The notes under the pieces: generated by a model
Databases searched by the model: none
The model's input: only the letters and a program-made list of their open reading frames with translations
Told to the model about the DNA's origin: nothing
In this document: piece after piece, positions 1-5,957 of the stretch
Layout of the letters: every line of letters begins with the position of its first letter
How positions within the stretch are numbered: position 1 is the first letter of the stretch
Assembly: GCA_002409675.1 (NCBI GenBank)
Contig: DHOB01000069.1
Location: 4,253-12,314 of the forward strand
DNA: 8,062 bases
Source of the DNA: Ruminococcaceae bacterium UBA5401
Lineage (GTDB): Bacteria > Bacillota > Clostridia > Oscillospirales > Acutalibacteraceae
Direction of reading: 5' to 3'
Translations under genes and position numbers: made by a program

Positions 1-633
1 AAATTCGCCGAGGGCGGGTACGACGTGATCGTCGGGACGCAGATGGTCGCGAAGGGGCTGGATTTTGAGAACGTCACTCTGGTGGGGGTGCTCTCCGCGG
101 ACCAGACTCTTTACGGCGACGATTTCCGCAGCTATGAGCGCGCGTTCGACCTGCTGACCCAGGTGGTGGGGAGGTCCGGGCGGGGCCGGTTCAGCGGTCG
201 CGCCGTGATTCAGACCTTCACGCCGGAAAACCCGGTCATCCGCCTTGCCGCCGCCCAGAATTACCCGGAGTTCTACAAGGGCGAGATCGCCCTGCGCAGG
301 ACGATGCTGTATCCGCCGTTCGCCGATATCTGCATGGTGGGCTTCCTGGGCCGGGACGAGCGGAAAGTGCGCTCCGCCGGCGTCGATTTTCTCGAGATGC
401 TGCGCCGCACCGCGAAGCGGGATTACCCCGAGCAGCCGATGCGCGTGCTGGGGCCCTCGCCGGCGCTGGTGGCGAAGGTCAGCAACAAGTACCGGTATAA
501 GCTGGTGATGAAGTGCCGCAACAACAGGCGGATTCGGGAGCTCATTTCCCGTCTGCTGGTCTGGTTCCCTTCCGAAAAGCGGCATTCCGGCGTGACCGCC
601 TTTGCGGATATGAACCCCGAAAACATCTTATAA
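1..633 (+). CDS. priA: Primosomal protein N' (PriA), C-terminal part, 5' end outside window
   Basis: PriA is the 3'-to-5' DNA helicase that recognises stalled forks and D-loops and starts replisome reloading. Only the last 210 codons are present; the frame is open from base 1, so the true start lies upstream (the family is about 730-830 residues). Visible residues 12-19 (GTQMVAKG) followed by LDFENV form helicase motif V. Residues 51-62 (LLTQVVGRSGRG) form motif VI with its arginine finger region. After these come the YPPF segment and the C-terminal domain with GPSPA and NKYRYKL, all typical of PriA. The protein ends in DMNPENIL, close to the usual DVNP ending, so the C-terminus is complete. 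The final sense codon is TTA, rare in this window, and the stop overlaps an AT-rich island. It is followed 30 bases later by def, the standard Firmicutes order. Identification is by family motifs; confidence is high. Confidence 0.96.
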   Translation, partial: KFAEGGYDVIVGTQMVAKGLDFENVTLVGVLSADQTLYGDDFRSYERAFDLLTQVVGRSGRGRFSGRAVIQTFTPENPVIRLAAAQNYPEFYKGEIALRRTMLYPPFADICMVGFLGRDERKVRSAGVDFLEMLRRTAKRDYPEQPMRVLGPSPALVAKVSNKYRYKLVMKCRNNRRIRELISRLLVWFPSEKRHSGVTAFADMNPENIL

Positions 634-634
634 T
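629..634 (+). promoter_or_regulatory. Candidate -10 element (TATAAT) before def
   Basis: A perfect TATAAT spans the priA stop codon in the only clearly AT-rich stretch between genes (about 621-650). Initiation about 7 bases downstream would leave a roughly 20-base leader ending at the def ribosome site. The weakness is upstream: no good -35 hexamer lies 16-18 bases away. The best is TTGCGG at 602-607 with an overlong 21-base spacer, and there is no TG extended -10. It may be an internal promoter of the operon or chance. Basis: hexamer seen, function inferred. Confidence 0.3.
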
Positions 635-651
635 ATCCATACCGCTGGATT

Positions 652-656
652 GGAGG
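652..656 (+). promoter_or_regulatory. Ribosome binding site of def (supports GTG start)
   Basis: GGAGG lies 7 bases before the GTG at 664. It fixes this GTG as the def start: the resulting N-terminus (MAIRNILTVE) matches the usual peptide deformylase beginning, and no ATG is in a comparable position. Confidence 0.8.
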
Positions 657-663
657 AATCAAA

Positions 664-1164
664 GTGGCAATCAGGAATATTCTTACGGTGGAAACCGAGA
701 ATGCCTTTCTTCATAAAAAATGCCGCCCTGTGGAAAAGTTCGACAGGCGCTTGGCCGTCCTGCTGGACGATATGGCCGAAACCCTGCACAGGGCGAACGG
801 CGTGGGCCTCGCGGCCATCCAGGTCGGCGTGCTGCGGCGCGTGGTGGTCATCGATGTCGGCGACGGCACCGGTGTCCGGGAGCTGGTCAACCCCGTGATT
901 GTGGAGCGCGGCGGCGAGCAGGAGAGCATGGAGGGCTGCCTTTCCATCCCCGGCAAATGGGGCATGACGAAGCGGCCGCAGCATGTGAAGGTGCGGGCGC
1001 AGGACCGGAACGGCAAGTTCTTCGAGTACGAGGGAGAAGGGCTGCTGGCGACGGCTTCCTGCCACGAAATCGACCATCTGGACGGCGTCCTTTTCCTCAG
1101 CCACGTGACGCGGATGCTGACCCCGGAAGAGCTGCAGAAACTGAGCGCCCGGAAAGGGGAATGA
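664..1164 (+). CDS. def: Peptide deformylase
   Basis: This cytosolic metalloenzyme removes the formyl group from the N-terminal formyl-methionine of nascent proteins at the ribosome exit. The 166-residue protein has all three signature motifs: GVGLAAIQ at residues 46-53, EGCLS at 90-94 and HEIDH at 134-138. C92, H134 and H138 should bind the metal (Fe2+ or Zn2+), and E135 is the catalytic base. The residue before HEIDH is Cys instead of the commoner Gln, which from memory is usual in Clostridia. Length is normal for the family (about 150-190). Start is GTG with a strong GGAGG. The stop is one to seven bases from the fmt start, so the enzymes that remove and add the formyl group are made together. 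Nothing is odd about the active site; confidence is very high. Confidence 0.98.
   Translation: MAIRNILTVETENAFLHKKCRPVEKFDRRLAVLLDDMAETLHRANGVGLAAIQVGVLRRVVVIDVGDGTGVRELVNPVIVERGGEQESMEGCLSIPGKWGMTKRPQHVKVRAQDRNGKFFEYEGEGLLATASCHEIDHLDGVLFLSHVTRMLTPEELQKLSARKGE
1154..1160 (+). promoter_or_regulatory. Ribosome binding site of fmt inside the def 3' end
   Basis: AAGGGGA lies within the last codons of def. It is 5 bases before a GTG at 1166 and 11 bases before an ATG at 1172, so spacing favours GTG while codon preference and family N-terminus favour ATG. Both are in the same frame and differ by two residues. Confidence 0.55.
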
Positions 1165-1171
1165 CGTGACG

Positions 1172-2095
1172 ATGCGCATCATCTTTATGGGCACGCCGGA
1201 GTTCGCCGTGCCGCCGCTCCGCGCCCTGCTGCGGGCCGGGCACGAGGTCGCGGCCGTCTTCACCCGCCCGGACCGGCCGAAAGGCCGCCGCATGGCGGTG
1301 ACCCCGCCGCCGGTCAAGGTCCTGGCGCAGGCGGCGGGAATCCCGGTTTTTCAGCCCGTCACGTTCCGCGGCGGCGCCGCGGCGGCGCAGATTGCCGCGC
1401 TGCGGCCGGACTTGATTGTGGTGGCCGCCTACGGCAGGATTCTGCCGAAGGCCGTGCTCGAAATCCCGCGCTTCGGCTGCATCAACGTCCACGCCTCCCT
1501 GCTGCCGAAGTACCGCGGCGCCTCGCCCATCCAGGCCGCGCTGCTGAACGGGGAGGCGGTGACCGGCGTGACCGCCATGCAGATGTCCGAAGGGCTGGAC
1601 ACCGGGGATATCCTGATGAGCGAATCCACGCCCGTCGGCCCGGAAGAGAACGCGCAGGAACTGACGGGCCGGCTTTCGCGCCTGGGGGCGGGGCTTCTCG
1701 TCCGCACGCTGGAGGCGCTCCGGGCGGGGACGCTCCATCCCGTCCCGCAGAACGACGCGGAATCCTGCTACGCGCCGATGCTGACGAAGAAGATGTCGCC
1801 GGTCGACTGGAACCTTCCGGCCGGCAAAATCCACGACCGCGTGCGCGGGCTGTACCCTTGGCCGGGCGCCAGCACGGTCTGCCGCAGGCGGCACCTCAAA
1901 ATCCTGCGGTCGCGCGTGGCCGCGGATCACGAGGGCCCGGCGGGTTCGGCGTTCTCGCCGGACGGCCGGTTCCTGGTCTGCTGCGGCGGCGGAACGGCGC
2001 TGGAGCTGCTGACGGTGCAGCCGGAGGGCGGCAAAAAAATGAGCGGGGCCGATTTTCTGCGCGGGCACCCCGTGGACGGAATCCTTCTGACCTGA
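1172..2095 (+). CDS. fmt: Methionyl-tRNA formyltransferase
   Basis: Fmt transfers the formyl group of 10-formyl-tetrahydrofolate to Met-tRNA(fMet), allowing it to be used for initiation. From the ATG at 1172 the product is 307 residues (family about 310-315) and starts MRIIFMGTPEFA, the classic N-terminus. A GTG at 1166 would add two residues and has better ribosome-site spacing, so the start is uncertain by six bases. The catalytic trio of the formyltransferase fold is present: N105 and H107 in INVHAS, and D143 in GLDTGD. The signature SLLPKYRGASPI follows at about 109-120. The C-terminal tRNA-binding domain begins after the linker with YAPMLTKK and VRGLYPWPGA (about residues 200-233) and ends with the usual KKMSGADFLRG. 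Seven A bases at 2036-2042 encode that KK; they are not in the register of a classic -1 slippery site. Gene is tightly coupled to def. Confidence 0.97.
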   Translation: MRIIFMGTPEFAVPPLRALLRAGHEVAAVFTRPDRPKGRRMAVTPPPVKVLAQAAGIPVFQPVTFRGGAAAAQIAALRPDLIVVAAYGRILPKAVLEIPRFGCINVHASLLPKYRGASPIQAALLNGEAVTGVTAMQMSEGLDTGDILMSESTPVGPEENAQELTGRLSRLGAGLLVRTLEALRAGTLHPVPQNDAESCYAPMLTKKMSPVDWNLPAGKIHDRVRGLYPWPGASTVCRRRHLKILRSRVAADHEGPAGSAFSPDGRFLVCCGGGTALELLTVQPEGGKKMSGADFLRGHPVDGILLT

Positions 2096-2114
2096 ACGAT
2101 GGAGGCGATAAAAA

Positions 2115-2819
2115 ATGGGATTCTTCTATTTTGACTACACCTATTTCTGGTTTATGGTTCCGGCCCTGATTCTCACCATGATTGCGCAGGTCAGGGTCCG
2201 GTCCGCCTTTACGAAATATTCCCGCGTGCGCACCCTGCGGGGCGTCACGGGCGCGCAGGCCGCCGACGCGGTGGCGCGCGGCGGGGGAGCCGCCGGGGTT
2301 GCCATCCGCCCCATCGCCGGCAGCCTGACCGACAATTTTGACCCGCGGAACAACACCATCAGCCTTTCCCGGAACGTCTACGGCTCCGATTCCGTCGCGG
2401 CCGTGGGGGTCGCGGCGCACGAGGCGGGCCATGCCGTCCAGCACGCCTCCGGCTATGTCCCGAACAAAATCCGCGCCGCGCTGGTCCCCGTGACCAACAT
2501 TGGCTCCCGGCTCTCGGTGCCCCTGATTTTCATCGGCCTGATCCTTCCCGCCGAGTACAGCGCCGTCGTGTACGCGGGCATCGCCCTGTACGGTCTGGTC
2601 GTGCTGTTCGAGCTCGCCACCCTGCCGGTGGAGCTGAACGCCAGCCGCCGCGCGCTGAAAGCCCTGCGGGAGACGGGCATTCTGTACCCGGAAGAGCTGG
2701 AGGGAGCCAGAAGCGTCCTCACGGCGGCGGCCATGACCTACCTTGCGGCCAGCTTCACCGCCATCCTGACCCTTCTGCGCTTCCTGGTCCTTGCCGGCAA
2801 CCGGCGGGGAAGGGACTGA
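2115..2819 (+). CDS. YugP-type membrane zinc metallopeptidase
   Basis: This 234-residue protein belongs to the neutral zinc metallopeptidase family known from B. subtilis YugP (Pfam Zn_peptidase_2). Substrate and function are not established. The zinc motif is HEAGH at residues 102-106, within the family block VAAHEAGHAVQHA. E103 should be the catalytic base, and E173 in PVELNASRRA is the likely third zinc ligand by analogy with M48-like peptidases (inference). Membrane segments are seen at about 9-24, within 135-168 (probably two short spans), and at 204-227. The block LTDNFDP at 71-77 has Asn where I recall His in many relatives. No signal peptide cleavage site is evident; the first hydrophobic segment looks like an anchor. 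ATG at 2115 is preceded by GGAGG at 2101-2105, nine bases away. The stop shares one base with the rsmB start (TGATG), indicating coupling. Its place inside a translation and signalling operon suggests a housekeeping role. Confidence 0.9.
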   Translation: MGFFYFDYTYFWFMVPALILTMIAQVRVRSAFTKYSRVRTLRGVTGAQAADAVARGGGAAGVAIRPIAGSLTDNFDPRNNTISLSRNVYGSDSVAAVGVAAHEAGHAVQHASGYVPNKIRAALVPVTNIGSRLSVPLIFIGLILPAEYSAVVYAGIALYGLVVLFELATLPVELNASRRALKALRETGILYPEELEGARSVLTAAAMTYLAASFTAILTLLRFLVLAGNRRGRD

Positions 2820-4162
2820 TGCCCGGCGCGCGCGGCGCGGCGCTGCATGCCCTTCTCCGCGTGGAGGAGGGGAAGGGGTACTCCAACCTCGTGCTGGACG
2901 GGACGCTGGCGGATTTCCCGGGGGACAGGCGCGACCGCGCGCTGGCGACGGCGCTTTTCTACGGCGTTCTGGAGCGCCGCATCACGCTGGATTACATCCT
3001 CGGCCTGTTTTCCAAAATCCCGGTTTCCGGCCTTTCGCCCGCCGTGCGCGAAATCCTGCGCATGGGAATCTACCAGATTCGCTATATGACAAAAATCCCG
3101 CCCTCCGCGGCGGTGAACGAATCCGTAAAGCTGGCGAAAAGCGCCGGCGAAAAAAAGGCCGCCGGTTTCGTGAACGCGGTGCTGCGCAACCTGCTGCGGG
3201 ACCCCGGGCGCGTCCGTCTGCCGGAGGCGGGGGGCAGCCCGCTCCGCCGCCTGAGCGTCGCCTATTCGTGCCCGGAGGAGCTGATTTCTCTCTGGGAAAA
3301 ATCCTACGGCAAATCCTGTGCGGAAAAACTGCTGAAAAGCCTGCTCGTCCGCCCGGACGTGTTCGTGCGGGTGAATAATACCCGCCTGAGCGAGGAACAA
3401 TTATTGGAAAGGCTGCGCGGGGAGGGGATTTCCGCCGCGCGCGTCCCCTGGCCGGACGGCGCCCTCCGCCTGCGGCAGCCCGGGGAGATCCGCGGCGGCG
3501 CGTGCTACCGCGGGGGCCTGCTCCACGTGCAGGACCTTTCGTCGCAGATCTGCTGCCGCCTTCTGGACCCGCAGCCCGGCGAACGCATCGCCGACGTCTG
3601 CGCCGCGCCGGGCGGCAAGACCTTCACCCTTGCGGAGCGGATGGAAAACCGCGGGGCGGTTTTCGCGTTCGACCGGTACCCGGGGCGGGTGGGCCTGATT
3701 CGGGAAGGGGCGCGGCGGCTGGGCCTCTCCATCGTCCGGGCCGCCGTGCGCGACGCCGCCGGCCCGCCGGAAGGCCTGGCGGGGAAATTCGACCGCGTAC
3801 TGTGCGACGTGCCGTGCTCCGGGCTCGGGGTGCTGCGCAGAAAGCCAGAAATCCGCTACAATTTTTTGCCTGCTATTGACAGCCTGCCCGATTTGCAGTA
3901 CCGTATTCTGTGTAGATCGTCCGGGCTGGTCGGGGAAGGGGGGCTTCTGTTCTATTCCACCTGCACCCTGAACCCGGGCGAAAATGAACGGATCGCCGAG
4001 CGCTTTCTGCGGGAAAACCGGCGGTTTCGGCCTTTCCCGCTGCGGACGTGCGAGATGCCCGGGCATGCGGGTGACGGGCCGCGCGGCCGGCTCACGCTGA
4101 TGCCGCATGTGGACGGGACGGACGGCTTTTTTATCGCCGCCTTTCAAAAAGGCAGGAGTTGA
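2819..4162 (+). CDS. rsmB: 16S rRNA (cytosine-967-C5)-methyltransferase RsmB
   Basis: RsmB (Sun, Fmu) uses S-adenosylmethionine to make m5C at position 967 of 16S rRNA during small-subunit assembly. The 447-residue product has the family layout. An N-terminal NusB-like RNA-binding domain spans about 1-130 (note VLDGTLADFPGDRRDRALA, RMGIYQI and FVNAVLRNL). A Rossmann methyltransferase domain follows from about 230. The SAM-binding motif is CAAPGGK at 261-267. Motif IV PCSGLG at 332-337 provides C333, and motif VI YSTCTLNPGENE provides C382, the expected nucleophile. R/K-rich RRKPEIRY also matches. Start ATG overlaps the previous stop by one base; GGGGAAGGG at 2806-2814 serves as ribosome site. 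Two local oddities are a dnaX-like A AAA AAG at 3151-3157 and a GC-poor patch around 3851-3920 (32 of 70 bases G or C) just after motif IV. The reading frame is nevertheless intact and all catalytic residues are present. Confidence 0.97.
   Translation: MPGARGAALHALLRVEEGKGYSNLVLDGTLADFPGDRRDRALATALFYGVLERRITLDYILGLFSKIPVSGLSPAVREILRMGIYQIRYMTKIPPSAAVNESVKLAKSAGEKKAAGFVNAVLRNLLRDPGRVRLPEAGGSPLRRLSVAYSCPEELISLWEKSYGKSCAEKLLKSLLVRPDVFVRVNNTRLSEEQLLERLRGEGISAARVPWPDGALRLRQPGEIRGGACYRGGLLHVQDLSSQICCRLLDPQPGERIADVCAAPGGKTFTLAERMENRGAVFAFDRYPGRVGLIREGARRLGLSIVRAAVRDAAGPPEGLAGKFDRVLCDVPCSGLGVLRRKPEIRYNFLPAIDSLPDLQYRILCRSSGLVGEGGLLFYSTCTLNPGENERIAERFLRENRRFRPFPLRTCEMPGHAGDGPRGRLTLMPHVDGTDGFFIAAFQKGRS
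4154..4158 (+). promoter_or_regulatory. Ribosome binding site of rlmN (decides TTG start)
   Basis: AGGAG in the last codons of rsmB stands 8 bases before TTG 4167. The ATG at 4191 has no purine-rich site, and a GTG/ATG-type start farther upstream (ATG 4107) would overlap rsmB by 56 bases and add 20 residues foreign to the family. Confidence 0.75.
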
Positions 4163-4166
4163 AGGT

Positions 4167-5228
4167 TTGAGCCTGACGGATATAAAATCGATGACCCTGA
4201 AGGAGCTGAAAGCCCTGGCGGCGGAACGGGGGCTGCCGGCTTTTCGCGCGCTGCAGGTGTATCGGTGGCTGCAGCGGGGCGTTGCCGGCTTTGACGAGAT
4301 GACCGACCTGCCGAAAGACCTTCGGGAAGCCCTTGCCGCCGGGTGCTACATAGCCGGCGCCGAAATCGAGCGGAAATTCCGCTCCCGCCTGGACGGCACG
4401 GTCAAATACCTGTTCCGCATGCACGACGGGCAGCTTGTCGAAAGCGTGCTGATGCGCTACCTGTACGGGCTGACGCTGTGCGTTTCCACCCAGGTGGGCT
4501 GCCGGATGGGCTGCGCGTTCTGCGCGACGGGCAAAAGCGGCTTTTCGCGGAATCTGGCGCCCTCCGAAATGCTGGCGCAGGTCCAGGCAGCGCAGGCCGA
4601 CGCCGGCGAGCGGATCTCCAACCTCGTGCTGATGGGCATGGGGGAGCCGCTGGAAAATTACGACAACGTGCTGCGCTTTCTGGAGCTGGTTTCTTCCGAA
4701 GAGGGCATGAACGTCGGTATGCGCCACATTTCCCTCTCCACCTGCGGGATTGTGGACCGGATTTACGACCTGGCGGAAAAGCGGCTTCAGCTCACGCTTT
4801 CCGTTTCGCTCCACGCGCCGAACGACGAGATCCGCTCGCGCCTGATGCCCGTCAACCGCCGCTGGGGGGTTGAGGAGCTGCTGAAGGCCTGCCGCTTCTA
4901 TGCGGAAAAAACGGGCCGGCGCATCTCGTTCGAGTACGCGATGATCGGCGGCGTCAACGACAGCGCGGCCTGCGCGAGGGAGCTGGCCGCGCGGCTGAAA
5001 GGGATGCTGTGCCACGTCAACCTGATCCCCGTGAACAGCGTGAAGGGGTCGCCGTTCCGGAAGAGCACCCAGGCGCGGGACCGGCTGTTTATCCGGATTC
5101 TGTCCGAATCCGGCATCACGGCCACGGTCCGCAGAACGCTCGGCGCCGACATCAACGCTTCCTGCGGCCAGTTGCGGCGCAGATACGAAGAGGAGGTGGC
5201 CAATGTTGAAAGCCTACAGCAGAAGTGA
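4167..5228 (+). CDS. rlmN: Dual-specificity RNA methyltransferase RlmN (radical SAM)
   Basis: RlmN methylates C2 of A2503 in 23S rRNA, at the peptidyl transferase centre, and of A37 in some tRNAs, by a radical SAM mechanism with a methylated cysteine intermediate. The TTG start at 4167 gives 353 residues, the family's normal size, and an N-terminus (MSLTDIKSMTLKEL) that matches relatives. The [4Fe-4S] motif CX3CX2C is C112, C116 and C119. C105 lies seven residues before it, as the second catalytic cysteine does in E. coli RlmN (C118). C333 in DINASCGQL corresponds to the methyl-carrying C355. GMGEPLENYDNV at 157-168 and SLHAPND at 214-220 are further signatures. Nothing suggests Cfr: the adjacent motifs and chromosomal context are those of the housekeeping enzyme. 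The 4-base gap from rsmB and the 26-base overlap with the phosphatase gene indicate co-translation. The iron-sulfur cluster implies oxygen sensitivity, which suits an anaerobe. Confidence 0.97.
   Translation: MSLTDIKSMTLKELKALAAERGLPAFRALQVYRWLQRGVAGFDEMTDLPKDLREALAAGCYIAGAEIERKFRSRLDGTVKYLFRMHDGQLVESVLMRYLYGLTLCVSTQVGCRMGCAFCATGKSGFSRNLAPSEMLAQVQAAQADAGERISNLVLMGMGEPLENYDNVLRFLELVSSEEGMNVGMRHISLSTCGIVDRIYDLAEKRLQLTLSVSLHAPNDEIRSRLMPVNRRWGVEELLKACRFYAEKTGRRISFEYAMIGGVNDSAACARELAARLKGMLCHVNLIPVNSVKGSPFRKSTQARDRLFIRILSESGITATVRRTLGADINASCGQLRRRYEEEVANVESLQQK
5191..5199 (+). promoter_or_regulatory. Strong ribosome binding site of stp within rlmN
   Basis: AGGAGGTGG, near-perfect complement to the 16S rRNA 3' end, sits inside the rlmN C-terminal codons, a few bases before ATG 5203. 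It fixes the phosphatase start and means the gene begins 26 bases before rlmN ends, in another frame. Confidence 0.85.
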
Positions 5229-5943
5229 TATTGGCCTTGTGAGAAAGTCGAACGAAGACGCCTGCCGGAGCGGCGTGTTCTCAGAGCATGCCGGCTGGGC
5301 GGTCGTCTGTGACGGAATGGGCGGGGTGAACGGCGGCAACGTCGCCAGCAGCGTCGCCGTGGAAAAGATTTCGGCTTTTCTCCTCTCCGGCTACCACGAG
5401 GGGATGGACGGCCCGGCCGTGCGCGAGCTGATGGCCTCGGCCGTCGCGCGCGCGAACGGGGCCGTCCACCGGATTGCCGGCAGCGACTCCACCCTGACGG
5501 GCATGGGCACGACGGTCGTGGCGGCCGTCGTCTGCGGCGGGAAGATCCATGTCGCCCATGCGGGCGACAGCCGCGCCTACCTGATTTCCTCCGACGGAAT
5601 CCGGCAGCTCACGACGGACCATTCCATGGTCCAGGAGATGGTGGAGAAAGGGGATATCACGGCCCAGCAGGCCAAGACGCACCCGCAGAAAAACATCATC
5701 ACGCGGGCGCTGGGCGTCGAGCCGTCCGTCCGGGTCGATTACAGTGAGACGCCCTTCCCGCCGGGGAGCCGCCTGCTGATCTGCACCGACGGCCTGACCA
5801 ATTATCTGGATTCGGACCAGATCTTCAGCCTGGCCTCCAAGCTGAACGGCGACCAGCTGACCGAACAGCTGATCGCCCGCGCCAAAAGCGCCGGGGGCGG
5901 CGACAACATCACGGTCGTTGTTCTGGAAGACGAAGCCGCTTGA
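5203..5943 (+). CDS. prpC: PP2C-family Ser/Thr protein phosphatase (Stp/PrpC)
   Basis: This cytosolic metal-dependent phosphatase dephosphorylates the neighbouring PASTA kinase and its targets. The 246-residue length is standard for bacterial single-domain PP2C enzymes. Motifs in order: SDIGLVRKSNEDA (8-20) with D19; VVCDGMGG (34-41) with D37 for the dinuclear metal site; TGMGTTVV (99-106); HAGDSRAYLI (119-128); LTTDHS (136-141); ITRALG (166-171); LLICTDGLTNYL (191-202) with D196; and GGGDNITVVVLE (231-242) with D234. All expected metal-binding aspartates are present, so it should be active. Its start overlaps the rlmN end by 26 bases, and prkC begins 14 bases after its stop, keeping phosphatase and kinase levels linked. 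Equivalent genes are named prpC, stp or phpP in different species. Confidence 0.97.
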   Translation: MLKAYSRSDIGLVRKSNEDACRSGVFSEHAGWAVVCDGMGGVNGGNVASSVAVEKISAFLLSGYHEGMDGPAVRELMASAVARANGAVHRIAGSDSTLTGMGTTVVAAVVCGGKIHVAHAGDSRAYLISSDGIRQLTTDHSMVQEMVEKGDITAQQAKTHPQKNIITRALGVEPSVRVDYSETPFPPGSRLLICTDGLTNYLDSDQIFSLASKLNGDQLTEQLIARAKSAGGGDNITVVVLEDEAA

Positions 5944-5957
5944 AGGAGTGATACCGT

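Noticed and set aside
2036..2042. Run of seven A in fmt
   Set aside because: The frame (AAA AAA ATG) is not the slippery register, and the encoded KKM is the family's usual C-terminal segment.
1097..2068. Open frame of 323 codons on the minus strand opposite fmt
   Set aside because: Arg/Gly/Ala/Pro-rich shadow typical of GC-rich genes, with no motif or ribosome site worth trusting. Similar frames opposite def, rsmB and rlmN were dismissed for the same reason.
2099..2134. Tiny 11-codon frame (ATG at 2099) overlapping the peptidase ribosome site
   Set aside because: Its ATG is part of the GGAGG context and it has no ribosome site of its own at proper spacing; most likely chance, although a leader-peptide effect cannot be excluded.
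2131..2158. TTGACT and TATGGT with a 16-base spacer inside the peptidase gene
   Set aside because: The bases encode the conserved aromatic first membrane segment, which explains the AT richness. No independent sign of a promoter.
3862..3879. T TTT TTG slippery-like run in rsmB
   Set aside because: A -1 shift meets a stop within a few codons, before the catalytic C382, and no stimulator is seen; it lies in the GC-poor patch and looks accidental.
4167..5228. Possibility that the radical SAM gene is the resistance enzyme Cfr
   Set aside because: Housekeeping synteny, RlmN-typical sequence blocks and GC content equal to the neighbours all point to RlmN.
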